A stretch of DNA of 9,544 nucleotides from Hyphomonas sp. UBA5111 (lineage in GTDB: Bacteria > Pseudomonadota > Alphaproteobacteria > Caulobacterales > Hyphomonadaceae): assembly GCA_002414505.1 (NCBI GenBank), contig DHZF01000001.1, positions 10,311-19,854 of the forward strand, read 5' to 3'. Position numbers and translations under genes: made by a program. The notes beneath the pieces are model-generated. The model searched no databases. It was not told the origin of the DNA and saw only the letters and a program-made list of their open reading frames with translations. Positions 1 to 6,160 of the stretch are shown here, piece after piece (the first letter of the stretch is position 1; each line of letters begins with the position of its first letter).

Positions 1-128
1 GTCAGCAGCAGGCCAAGCGCCATCTTGTTGTAGACGCCCAGCATGAAGCTGCGCAGACCTTCATTGACCGACATGTCCATCGTCTGGCCAGAGGGCCCCG
101 GCGAATAGGCACGATTAAAGTCATTCAT
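1..128 (-). CDS. Bax inhibitor-1/YccA family membrane protein, N-terminal part only
   Basis: The gene starts at the ATG at 128-126 and runs off the left edge, so only 42 codons are visible. The fragment begins MNDFNRAYSPG and continues with SVNEGLRSFMLGVYNKMALGL. A short polar N-terminus followed by an 'EGLRxxMLxVYNxMALGL' lead into the first membrane helix is characteristic of alphaproteobacterial BI-1/YccA (UPF0005) proteins. These are usually about 230-250 residues with six or seven membrane helices. Family members are inner-membrane proteins; YccA modulates the FtsH protease in E. coli and other homologues act as calcium leak channels, but which applies here cannot be told. A purine-rich AGAAAGGG lies about 10 nt upstream of the ATG as the ribosome binding site. 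It is divergent from the DUF2853 gene. The assignment rests on a short fragment but the motif is distinctive. Confidence 0.82.
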   Translation of the reverse strand, partial: MNDFNRAYSPGPSGQTMDMSVNEGLRSFMLGVYNKMALGLLL

Positions 129-154
129 AGGTGTATTACCCTTTCTGGTTGATC

Positions 155-175
155 GGCGGGGGTTCAAGACCCGCC
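155..175 (-). promoter_or_regulatory. GC-rich hairpin in the leader of the BI-1 family gene
   Basis: GGCGGG (155-160) pairs with CCCGCC (170-175) around a 9-nt loop. In the minus-strand transcript it would sit about 26 nt upstream of the BI-1 start codon, just outside the ribosome binding site. It is not followed by a T-run, so it is not an intrinsic terminator. Its role is unknown; it may simply stabilise the leader. Confidence 0.35.
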
Positions 176-187
176 AAACTAACCCTG

Positions 188-216
188 AATATGGTAGGGC
201 AAGCCGTCTTTAGCAA
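188..216 (-). promoter_or_regulatory. Putative promoter of the BI-1 family gene
   Basis: On the minus strand a TTGCTA (216-211) is followed after exactly 17 bp by CATATT (193-188), a plausible sigma-70 pair with 4 of 6 matches at each box. It would start transcription near 181 and leave a leader of about 50 nt. The -35 box lies inside a dyad at 209-222. This is pattern matching only; no experimental support. Confidence 0.35.
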
Positions 217-222
217 GCTAAA
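209..222. promoter_or_regulatory. Operator-like dyad TTTAGC-AA-GCTAAA
   Basis: TTTAGCAAGCTAAA is a perfect 6-bp inverted repeat with a 2-bp centre. It overlaps the putative -35 box of the BI-1 family gene, a classic place for a repressor site. No regulator is recognised. A dyad this short is only mildly unlikely by chance in a 356-bp gap. Confidence 0.3.
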
Positions 223-402
223 CTGGTGGCCATGCCTGCGACTCCTCCGGAAGGATGAAGTCAGGCCCCAAACCATTATGGCCAATGCCCGATTGGCAGA
301 ACCTGCCATGAAACGTCCTCGCGAGTGCAGGCTGTTGTTCAAAACGCAGTTCCAGCAGAATGATCCGGTCATTTTCTGCTGTAATCCAACGGGTCTAATG
401 GA

Positions 403-430
403 TTGACTTGGAATTACCCAAGGTTAATTT
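403..430 (+). promoter_or_regulatory. Putative promoter of the DUF2853 gene
   Basis: TTGACT (403-408) matches the sigma-70 -35 consensus at 5 of 6 positions. A weak -10 candidate, TAATTT (425-430), follows after 16 bp in an AT-rich patch that stands out from the GC-rich surroundings. The initiation site would be near 437, about 48 nt before the ATG. The -35 box touches the left arm of the inverted repeat at 408-417. The -10 match is poor, so confidence is limited. Confidence 0.4.
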
Positions 431-452
431 TCGTAATCTGGCGTAATTCCAA
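408..452. repeat. Perfect 10-bp inverted repeat flanking the DUF2853 promoter -10 region
   Basis: TTGGAATTAC (408-417) is exactly complementary to GTAATTCCAA (443-452), with a 25-bp spacer. Related half-sites lie close by: GTAATCCAAC at 381-390 (one base shorter than the right arm) and GTAATC at 433-438, exactly 10 bp before the right arm. The left arm lies between the putative -35 and -10 boxes and the right arm lies just past the predicted start site. It could be a paired operator for a dimeric regulator or a leader hairpin. Confidence 0.55.
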
Positions 453-484
453 CAGTGGGGACGCCGAGAACAAAGGGGACAAAC

Positions 485-817
485 ATGGCAGACGCTTCTG
501 AATATGCCGACAACATCAAGAAATATGCGAAAGGCTACAATCAGGCCGCTGCAGAGAAAATCGTGGGACGACTGGGGATTGCCTTGCGCAATCGGGACAG
601 TTCCATTGTTGCCTGCAGTGATTCTGGTGAACTCGATCGCATCCGGGAGAAATGGTGCCGCGGCAAGCTGGGCCTGCCTCACACGCAAAGCGAGCTCGAT
701 GCAGCCATCAAGGCTGTATGCGACCAGATGAGCGCCGAAGGCGGCTCCAAGTCGCGCGTGACGTTTTACTATTTGCTGGCGGAACATTTCGGCAAGCTCG
801 ACGCACTGGCAAGCTGA
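485..817 (+). CDS. DUF2853 family small protein, function unknown
   Basis: This 110-residue soluble, probably cytoplasmic protein matches the DUF2853 family in length and pattern. It opens with YADNIKKYA and a helical stretch (about 6-35), has a central 'DSSIVACSDSGELDRIREKWCRGKLGL' type region (38-64), then LDAAIKAV (71-78), and ends with the family's most recognisable block SRVTFYYLLAEHFGKL (90-105). No signal peptide, membrane segment or catalytic motif is visible. I chose the ATG at 485 because AGGGG (474-478) lies 6 nt upstream; an in-frame GTG at 455 would add ten poorly conserved residues and would lie inside the leader. The gene is followed by a strong terminator and so appears to be transcribed alone. 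The function is not known to me, and the neighbours do not reveal it. Confidence 0.85.
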   Translation: MADASEYADNIKKYAKGYNQAAAEKIVGRLGIALRNRDSSIVACSDSGELDRIREKWCRGKLGLPHTQSELDAAIKAVCDQMSAEGGSKSRVTFYYLLAEHFGKLDALAS

Positions 818-842
818 GACACACCCGCCCGATACATTTGAT

Positions 843-874
843 GAAAACCCGGCCGCTGTGCCGGGTTTTCTTTT
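843..874 (+). terminator. Intrinsic terminator after the DUF2853 gene
   Basis: A perfect 10-bp stem, GAAAACCCGG (843-852) with CCGGGTTTTC (861-870), encloses an 8-nt loop and runs into TTTTCTTTT (866-874). It lies 25 nt after the DUF2853 stop and only 27 nt before the thpR ATG. Confidence 0.88.
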
Positions 875-901
875 GTCCCGGAAAATAGTTCAAACGAAAA
901 C

Positions 902-1435
902 ATGTATCGATTGTTTGCGGCCCTCCCCGTCCCTGAAGAATTTCATCCCGGTCTGGTCGAGACCCAGACAGGCCTGTCCGGCGCGAGTTGGCGACCAGCG
1001 AAGAATTTCCACATAACGCTCCGATTCTTCGGGGACGTCTCACATGCCTCCGCGCGCGACCTGGATGAATTGCTTGCAGAAATCTCCTGCCCTCCCTTTG
1101 AAGTCTCGCTGGAAGGCATGGGCTGGTTCGGCCGGCGTGAGCCGACAGCAGTCTGGGCCCGCGTCCGCGAAAGCGACGCCTTGCGCGCGCTGTCAGCGCA
1201 GTGCGAACGGGCCGCCCGCCGCCTCGGCCTGGAACCGGACCGGCGCCCCTTCACGCCGCACGTCACCCTCGCTTATCTGCACGGGACGCCCCTCGACGAG
1301 ACCCGGGCCTGGGTCGAACGCCACCATGCCTATCGCAGCGGCCCCTTCTGGGCCGAAGGCTTCCATCTCTACTCAAGCCATAGCGGCAAGGGACCGAGCC
1401 GATACGTCGCCGAAGCGGATTATGTATTGGAATGA
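902..1435 (+). CDS. thpR: RNA 2',3'-cyclic phosphodiesterase (2H family, ThpR/LigT)
   Basis: The 177-residue protein is a complete member of the 2H phosphoesterase superfamily. Both signature tetrapeptides are present: H37-I-T39-L and H120-V-T122-L. The two histidines and threonines form the active site that hydrolyses 2',3'-cyclic phosphate ends of RNA to 2'-phosphates; the E. coli homologue also has weak 2'-5' RNA ligase activity. The N-terminus 'MYRLFAALPVP' and 'FHITLRFFGDV' are typical, as is the second half 'RPFTPHVTLAYL', and the length agrees with the usual 175-190 residues. It is cytoplasmic. No good Shine-Dalgarno sequence precedes the ATG, although the start fits the family N-terminus exactly. 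It begins 27 nt after a terminator, so its promoter must be very close or it depends on read-through. It converges on tRNA-Thr, ending 19 nt before the tRNA 3' end. Confidence 0.93.
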   Translation: MYRLFAALPVPEEFHPGLVETQTGLSGASWRPAKNFHITLRFFGDVSHASARDLDELLAEISCPPFEVSLEGMGWFGRREPTAVWARVRESDALRALSAQCERAARRLGLEPDRRPFTPHVTLAYLHGTPLDETRAWVERHHAYRSGPFWAEGFHLYSSHSGKGPSRYVAEADYVLE

Positions 1436-1454
1436 CTGGAACAAGGGGTGGGAA

Positions 1455-1530
1455 TGGTGCCGCTAAGGTGACTTGAACACCTGACCCCCGCATTACGAAT
1501 GCGATGCTCTACCAGCTGAGCTATAGCGGC
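1455..1530 (-). tRNA. tRNA-Thr (anticodon CGT)
   Basis: The reverse complement folds into a complete 76-nt cloverleaf: acceptor GCCGCTA/TAGCGGC, D-arm GCTC/GAGC with AGCTGGTA loop, anticodon stem TCGCA/TGCGG with loop TTCGTAA, variable GGGTC, T-stem AGGTG/CACCT with loop TTCAAGT, discriminator A. The anticodon CGT (1497-1495) reads ACG, giving threonine. The 3' CCA is encoded (1457-1455). The only weak pair is a G-U at the top of the anticodon stem. It lies between the 3' ends of thpR and the heme operon, with its own promoter. Confidence 0.97.
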
Positions 1531-1551
1531 ATATCCACTTATGAGCCCCGC

Positions 1552-1580
1552 GTCATACCGATACGGGCCCATTTTCGCAA
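1552..1580 (-). promoter_or_regulatory. Promoter of tRNA-Thr
   Basis: On the minus strand TTGCGA (1580-1575) is followed after 17 bp by TATGAC (1557-1552), and the mature tRNA begins 21 nt further on. Spacing and position are right for a tRNA promoter. The stretch after the -10 box, GCGGGG, is GC-rich, as in the discriminators of stringently controlled stable-RNA promoters, but that last point is inference. Confidence 0.6.
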
Positions 1581-1623
1581 GACGCTTTTGTAGGTGGTGA
1601 CTGGTCGGCTGCAGCGGCCGGGC

Positions 1624-3060
1624 CTAATCCTCATCGGCGACATAATCCAGCGGCGGCAAGCGCGGCTCGCTCGGCGCCTTGGCAGTGACCAGATCATCTT
1701 CTTCATCCGGGGACGGGAGGGCCATGACCCGGCCCGCTTCCAGTTCGCGTCCGAAGGATTCATACCGCGGATGGACGAGGTCTCCGACATCGCCAAAGGC
1801 GTAGACCAGCCGGCTCCAATTGCGCTGGGAGAAGTCGAACGCCATGCCCTTGGGGTCGAGATCCGACCAATCCGGCTCGCGCGATGCAGACACCGCCATA
1901 CGGCCCCAGCGTTCGGCTTCGGATTTATCGCCATATCCCTTCAGGGCCCGCTCCATCAGCAGGCAAAGCCGCGCGGTCGGGTTCTCTTCGACGAGCAAAG
2001 CCAGCGACTTGATCGCGCCGGTCCAGTCGGCGGCATCCATGGCCAGTTCAGCTTCGAGGATACGGCTTTCCCGATGCGTCGGATTGGTGTTGATGAGCGC
2101 TTTCAGGCGCGCCGAAATATTCTCCGGTGTGTCCTGTGGCACCAGTCGGCGTGAGAGTTGGGCCAATGCCGGATGCGGCCGCGCCTTCCAGCCGGTTTCC
2201 AGAACACCTTGCGCCGATTTCGCCTTGCCATCGGTCATCAGCTGGCGGGCGCCATGCCAGGCGGCGGGTGAAAAGGCCGGGGCCGAGCGCAGGGCTTCGG
2301 CAAGTTCCTTCTGCGCTTCCAGTTTACGGTCATGCGGCAGGCCAGCAGCCCGCGCCGTATGCAGCACCGCCCGGCGGCGGCGCAGGCTGTCGCCCTTTAT
2401 AAGGCCACGCTTCTCGCCAATCGACAGGGTTTCCAGCGCCTTGACCCATTCGCCCCGCGAAACCTGAAGATCAAACAGGGAATTGAACGGCCAGTCAGCC
2501 GACGATTTGATACCAAGCGCTTCCCGGGCCCGAACTTCGGCGGTCTGCTGGTCTCCGCGTTCTGCCGCTGCCGAGGCCGAACCACGCAGGCCGGCCAGTT
2601 GCCCACCCGGCAGGCGGGTCAGCTGTCCCCAGGCCCGCTCGGCCCCGGCCCAGTCATCATTGGCTTCCGCCGCACGCGCTTCGAGCAGGAGTTGCAGACG
2701 TTCATCATCGGCATGTTTCGCCGCCTTGCGGGCTAGCTTCAGCGCCGTGTTGGCGTCGCCAGCCTCAGCCGCGAGCAAGCCCTCGGTCAGCGCCGAGTTT
2801 GCCTTACGCGTGCGGGAGACCTGACGGGATTTTCCGATTTTGCCAGGCAGGATGAACAGGCCGCTGAGGACCCACCAGACAAAGGCGATCACGCCGCCCA
2901 GTATCAGCATCAGGAAGGCCGCCAGTCCCGACTGGATCGAGATTTCCTGCTCGCCATAGGGAAGGGTCACCGCGCCGGGCAATGACAGCGCCCACCACGC
3001 AAAGGAGGCGGCCACTGCAAACAGCAGCAAGATCACGACAAACAGGACAATCCGGTTCAT
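1624..3060 (-). CDS. hemY: HemY-type TPR membrane protein of the heme operon
   Basis: The 478-residue protein has the HemY_N architecture: membrane helix 1 at about 3-25, a short periplasmic loop (PYGEQEISIQSG), membrane helix 2 at about 45-70, then a long helical region of TPR-like repeats from about 85 (for example ALTEGLLAAEAGDANTALKLARKA and AERAWGQLTRLPGGQLAGLRG) and an acidic tail. This is the proteobacterial HemY encoded downstream of hemCD, not the Bacillus HemY protoporphyrinogen oxidase. It is an inner-membrane protein whose exact role in late tetrapyrrole metabolism is unsettled; coupling of pathway enzymes has been proposed. Its start lies 6 nt after the mic60 stop, and the ribosome binding AGGAA overlaps that stop codon, implying translational coupling. 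It is the last gene of the operon. No clear intrinsic terminator follows before tRNA-Thr, which lies on the same strand, so read-through into the tRNA is possible. Confidence 0.9.
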   Translation of the reverse strand: MNRIVLFVVILLLFAVAASFAWWALSLPGAVTLPYGEQEISIQSGLAAFLMLILGGVIAFVWWVLSGLFILPGKIGKSRQVSRTRKANSALTEGLLAAEAGDANTALKLARKAAKHADDERLQLLLEARAAEANDDWAGAERAWGQLTRLPGGQLAGLRGSASAAAERGDQQTAEVRAREALGIKSSADWPFNSLFDLQVSRGEWVKALETLSIGEKRGLIKGDSLRRRRAVLHTARAAGLPHDRKLEAQKELAEALRSAPAFSPAAWHGARQLMTDGKAKSAQGVLETGWKARPHPALAQLSRRLVPQDTPENISARLKALINTNPTHRESRILEAELAMDAADWTGAIKSLALLVEENPTARLCLLMERALKGYGDKSEAERWGRMAVSASREPDWSDLDPKGMAFDFSQRNWSRLVYAFGDVGDLVHPRYESFGRELEAGRVMALPSPDEEDDLVTAKAPSEPRLPPLDYVADED

Positions 3061-3066
3061 GGGTTC

Positions 3067-4290
3067 CTATTGTTTCCCTTCAAGGAGACGCCGTTGCAAG
3101 GCTTCCAGCGCCGCTTCCAGAGTGATGCGCCGGTTTGCCTGTTCGGTCCAGTCAGCCATGGCGTCGGCAGGCGGACCGTCGAGCTGGTTCACCAATTCAA
3201 GCGTCGCAGCAAGGTCGCCCGTGGCGAGCATATCGCTCGCCTTAGCCAGAATGGCATCCGGTTCGCTGTCCTCACCATCCAGCCGCCGAACGCTGACTGC
3301 ATCTCCAAAGGCCCGGTTCAGCCAGGACAGGCCCGCCTCGGACGCATCAGGTATGGCTGCTTCGGCCTTGGCTCTCGCCGCCTCGAAGGAGGTCTGGAGC
3401 TGCGCCACGGTTGGGGCGCCATCGTCAGAAATCGATGTCAATTGGCGCACCGAGGCATCCTCCGGCATGGCTGATCTCAACGTGCGCAATTCGGGGGTAA
3501 AGCCCCCTCCCCGGCGCGACGCCGCTTCAATGGCGGAGACCGCTCGCGCCATGTCTGCTGTCTGGGATGCCGCTTCAGCCGCTCCGCGCGCGGCGGCCTC
3601 ATCCTGGCGCATGCCTTCGATCAGGCCAGCCAATTGTTCAGCGTCACGGCTGTTGGAGAGTTTCGCTTCGTTCAAATCGTCGCGCAATTCGGCAAGTTTG
3701 GTCTCAACCTCGATCACGCGCTCGACCTCTACTCCGCCGGGCACCTCTTCCAGCTGTTCGACCGAGCGAGCGAGCCGATCCAGCCGCGTTTCCAGGCTGG
3801 CGACAGCGCGGGAGACATCTTCCGGGCTGACCTCTCCGGACGTATCAATGGATTCCAGCGCGGAGACGCGCTGTTGAAGGTCCTCAAGTGCGGCGCTGTC
3901 GACTCCAACAGATGCCCCGCCCTCACGCTTGGCCAATTCATCCATCTCAGTCGCCAGAGCCGACATGCTGGCCTCCAGTCCATCCTTTTCACGGATCGTT
4001 CGGGCGAGCCGGATGGACACTTCCTCCTGCCCCGCTTCCATGGCCTTGAGGCGGGTCTCGACCATGCCGGGATTGGTGGAATTGTTTGCCAGGAATCTCG
4101 TCCCGGCCATGCCGAGGAGGCCGCCCAACCCTGCTGCGAACAGGGAAAGCACGAGCGCACCCAGCCAGCCGGGCCCACCAGACGGGCCGCCCCGGCTGCG
4201 CCCCGTCTCTTCCGGAGCGGGCTCGAAATCAGCGTCAATCGGCTCGGAGGAGTCGATCGGGTCGTCTTCCGGCATGGAATCGTCGGTCAT
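3067..4290 (-). CDS. mic60: Alphaproteobacterial mitofilin homologue (Mic60, COG4223)
   Basis: The 407-residue protein has the layout of bacterial Mic60. An acidic, disordered N-terminus (1-38) is followed by one membrane helix (about 41-63, GWLGALVLSLFAAGLGGLLG), a long coiled-coil-rich stretch (about 75-255, many heptad-like E/L/A/R segments) and a C-terminal mitofilin-like domain (about 262-400) ending in WTEQANRRITLEAALEALQRR. In alphaproteobacteria the family bends membranes and supports intracytoplasmic or envelope organisation; in mitochondria Mic60 builds crista junctions. The bulk of the protein should be periplasmic. I chose the ATG at 4290, with GAAGGGA (4307-4301) 10 nt upstream; a TTG one codon earlier and an out-of-frame ATG at 4297 are less likely. 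It follows hemD by 59 nt and precedes hemY by 6 nt. Sequence similarity in this family is weak, so operon position is an important part of the call. Confidence 0.85.
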   Translation of the reverse strand: MTDDSMPEDDPIDSSEPIDADFEPAPEETGRSRGGPSGGPGWLGALVLSLFAAGLGGLLGMAGTRFLANNSTNPGMVETRLKAMEAGQEEVSIRLARTIREKDGLEASMSALATEMDELAKREGGASVGVDSAALEDLQQRVSALESIDTSGEVSPEDVSRAVASLETRLDRLARSVEQLEEVPGGVEVERVIEVETKLAELRDDLNEAKLSNSRDAEQLAGLIEGMRQDEAAARGAAEAASQTADMARAVSAIEAASRRGGGFTPELRTLRSAMPEDASVRQLTSISDDGAPTVAQLQTSFEAARAKAEAAIPDASEAGLSWLNRAFGDAVSVRRLDGEDSEPDAILAKASDMLATGDLAATLELVNQLDGPPADAMADWTEQANRRITLEAALEALQRRLLEGKQ

Positions 4291-4349
4291 CAATCATGTT
4301 TCCCTTCAGACGGGAGTTTTGTCCACATTTGCATATAGTCCGGCAGCGA

Positions 4350-5078
4350 TCAAAGCCCTTTGCAGGCCTGCAGCAGTGCCTCCATGAGGGCGTTCTCATT
4401 GGGCCGGGCCGCCGCGATCATCGCGCGGGCGTTCAGGGATCTCAGAGGCGCAGCGGCTGCCTCTGAAATTGCCACCGCAACATTCGTGCTCATCGGCAGG
4501 TCCTCCGAAAGGGCCGCGAACGCCTCGGCCGCCTTGGCCGAATGGAACAGGATAATAGTGGCAGCTTCAGAGACGAGCGCAGCCTTGGCGTCTTCATCGA
4601 AGCCGGAAGCCGGAACCGTCTCATAGAGAGCCAGGAACCTCGCCTCACGGCCCGCCGCTGTCAGCTGTGCCACAAGATTTCCGGCTGCGGCCGAGTTCGC
4701 GACATGGAGAAAGCCACCTTCTACCCCATCCGCAGACAGGATCAGGTCGGACAACTCGTCCGCGTTTCCATCTCCGGCCATGATACGCTGGAAGCCCGCC
4801 GCCTTTGCTGCATGGGTCGTCGCAGGCCCGACACACCATGCCGTCAGGTCGGCTATCTGTTCGCTGATGCCACCGACAGCCTCCACGAAATAGCGCACGC
4901 CATTCGCACTGGTGAAGACGAGATGGTAGATGTCTGACAGATCCGGCATCGGCAGGTCGAGCGCTTTCAGCTCCAGCATTGGAGAGGAAATAGCCGTCAG
5001 GCCCATTGCCCGCAGCCGCTCTACGGTCTCGGACGCGCCCGGCTCGGCACGCGTCACGATGACCGGCGGCGTCACCAT
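4350..5078 (-). CDS. hemD: Uroporphyrinogen-III synthase
   Basis: HemD cyclises hydroxymethylbilane with inversion of ring D to uroporphyrinogen III, the common precursor of heme, siroheme and cobalamin. The 242-residue length is typical. HemD is poorly conserved, but the usual landmarks are here: VTRAEPGA near the start, FTSANGVR (55-62), [14 protein letters not shown] (83-96), HVAN...[11 protein letters not shown] (125-143), LYETVP (151-156), [10 protein letters not shown] (178-187), [10 protein letters not shown] (203-212) and AARPNENAL (223-231). Two alternating Rossmann-like domains are expected. The start ATG overlaps the end of hemC by 7 nt (ATGGTGA), so the two are almost certainly translationally coupled and made in a fixed ratio, suited to passing on the unstable linear intermediate. 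It is cytoplasmic. Confidence 0.95.
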   Translation of the reverse strand: MVTPPVIVTRAEPGASETVERLRAMGLTAISSPMLELKALDLPMPDLSDIYHLVFTSANGVRYFVEAVGGISEQIADLTAWCVGPATTHAAKAAGFQRIMAGDGNADELSDLILSADGVEGGFLHVANSAAAGNLVAQLTAAGREARFLALYETVPASGFDEDAKAALVSEAATIILFHSAKAAEAFAALSEDLPMSTNVAVAISEAAAAPLRSLNARAMIAAARPNENALMEALLQACKGL

Positions 5079-6055
5079 GCGCTGCCAAAGGCTGGCAGCT
5101 CGCCGCCCGCGGCTTCGCGAATTTCGGCGGCAAGGCGGGCGCCGAGCTCAGCCATCTGCGGCAGGGTGGAATTCTTGGCGCATGATCCACTGGCAGACCA
5201 TGTCTGTTTGCCGTCGAGTGACAGGACTTCGCCTTTCACGAACCAGGTCTCGCCGGTGTCAAACGTGTGGGCGGCAATTGGGGTGCGGCAGCTGCCATCG
5301 AGCGCGGCAAGGAAGGCGCGTTCGATATGGGCAGCGGCCTCCGTGGGCGTGTGGTTCATCTTCACAAATGCCTCTGCTGCCTCCTCCGGCAGGTCTTCGC
5401 GCGCCACGACACCGACAATACCTTGCCCAGCGGCTGGCAGCATGTCTTCAAGGGGGATCGGATGGGCCAGATGCGCCATGCCAAGCCGTGTCAGACCGGC
5501 CATTGCGAGATAGGTGGCATCGGCCAGGCCGTCTTCCAGCTTGCGCATCCGGGTCGCGACATTGCCGCGAAAGGTAACAATCTCGACGTCCGGGCGCACT
5601 GCCAGCGTTTGCGCTTCCCGGCGTAGCGAGGCCGTTCCGACCCGTGCACCCTGTTTCAATTCGTTCAAATGCGTTGCATGCGGTGACAGAAAGCCTTCAC
5701 GCGGATCTTCCCGGTCGGGGAACGCAACGAAGCGCTGCCCGCCCGGCAATACGGAGGGCACATCCTTCAGGCTGTGTACCGTGACATCGACTTCACCCCG
5801 GTCGAGCGCTGCATCGAGTTCGCGCGTGAACAATCCCTTGCCGCCGGCATCGATCAGGCGTTCGGTCGTCAGTTGGTCACCGGACGTGGTGAAGGTGACG
5901 ATCTCGCCACGCCACGCGCCGCCCGAATGAATTTCCAGGGCAGCCGCAACCTGTCGGGCCTGGACAAGGGCAAGCGGAGACCCCCGCGTGCCAATGCGCA
6001 GGACGCGCTGGTCGCGGCGGGAGGTATCGTCGGGAGAAATACGCGGATCAGTCAT
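5072..6055 (-). CDS. hemC: Hydroxymethylbilane synthase (porphobilinogen deaminase)
   Basis: HemC joins four porphobilinogen units into hydroxymethylbilane using a covalently bound dipyrromethane cofactor. In this 327-residue protein the substrate-binding [10 protein letters not shown] is at 21-30, the catalytic VHSLKDVP at 93-100 (D98 corresponding to E. coli Asp84), and the cofactor-attachment cysteine is C256 in [21 protein letters not shown] (141-149) and [11 protein letters not shown] (163-173) are the usual arginine-rich contacts. All key residues are present, so the enzyme should be active. The N-terminus has about 18 residues before the first strand, somewhat longer than usual; the ATG at 6055 is kept because a strong AGGGGAGGGGA lies directly upstream. 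It is the first gene of the heme operon and is divergent from the DUF885 lipoprotein gene, 105 nt away. Confidence 0.97.
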   Translation of the reverse strand: MTDPRISPDDTSRRDQRVLRIGTRGSPLALVQARQVAAALEIHSGGAWRGEIVTFTTSGDQLTTERLIDAGGKGLFTRELDAALDRGEVDVTVHSLKDVPSVLPGGQRFVAFPDREDPREGFLSPHATHLNELKQGARVGTASLRREAQTLAVRPDVEIVTFRGNVATRMRKLEDGLADATYLAMAGLTRLGMAHLAHPIPLEDMLPAAGQGIVGVVAREDLPEEAAEAFVKMNHTPTEAAAHIERAFLAALDGSCRTPIAAHTFDTGETWFVKGEVLSLDGKQTWSASGSCAKNSTLPQMAELGARLAAEIREAAGGELPAFGSAW

Positions 6056-6056
6056 T

Positions 6057-6081
6057 CCCCTCCCCTAACGCCGGTAAGGGG
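6057..6081 (-). promoter_or_regulatory. hemC ribosome binding site partly within a hairpin
   Basis: In the hemC leader two GGGG blocks form the ribosome binding region AGGGGAGGGGA (6066-6056). The upstream block, which has the better spacing to the ATG, can pair as part of CCCCTTAC-CGGC-GTTAGGGG (6081-6062) with one internal mismatch. This could damp translation initiation of the first heme gene. It may be coincidence given the GC-rich sequence. Confidence 0.35.
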
Positions 6082-6090
6082 ACTTGCCAA

Positions 6091-6118
6091 TTGACACAGC
6101 GCCGCGCCAAGGGATACG
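6091..6118 (+). promoter_or_regulatory. Putative promoter of the DUF885 lipoprotein gene
   Basis: A perfect -35 hexamer TTGACA (6091-6096) is followed after 16 bp by a weak -10 candidate GATACG (6113-6118). The start site would be about 36 nt before the ATG, with GGAG (6150-6153) as ribosome binding site 7 nt upstream of it. The -35 is convincing, the -10 is not. Confidence 0.4.
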
Positions 6119-6160
6119 ACATCTTATCGTTATTCGAGAAATACCCTTCGGAGCTTCCTC

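Larger units (their letters stand above)
129..484. other. Divergent intergenic region, 356 bp, no gene supported
   Basis: No convincing coding sequence lies here: possible ORFs have no Shine-Dalgarno sequence and no recognisable protein features. What it does hold is regulatory-looking: a candidate promoter and dyad for the leftward gene (188-222), a leader hairpin (155-175), a small dyad GCCAAT-N5-ATTGGC (281-297), and the promoter with a 10-bp inverted repeat for the rightward DUF2853 gene (403-452). Confidence 0.7.

Noticed and set aside
158..174. A stretch resembling a tRNA T-arm (GGGTTCAAGACCC)
   Set aside because: Only 4 of 5 stem pairs form and no anticodon arm, D-arm or acceptor stem can be built around it. 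More simply read as a GC-rich hairpin.
281..297. GCCAAT-N5-ATTGGC inverted repeat
   Set aside because: Six-base arms with a 5-nt spacer are expected by chance at this scale, and it is not placed at a candidate promoter.
131..406. Open frames on both strands in the leftmost intergenic region
   Set aside because: No ribosome binding site, no domain-like composition, and they cover the promoters and dyads of the flanking genes.
423..437. A CtrA-like site (TTAA...TAA) before the DUF2853 gene
   Set aside because: The spacing and second half do not match TTAA-N7-TTAA. The AT-rich patch is better explained as the -10 region.
1455..1530. tRNA-Thr as an integration site for a mobile element
   Set aside because: There is no integrase, no repeat of the tRNA 3' end, and housekeeping genes lie on both sides.
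1606..1623. GC-rich palindromic sequence after hemY as an operon terminator
   Set aside because: Only short stems form and no T-run follows on the minus strand. No terminator can be supported before tRNA-Thr.
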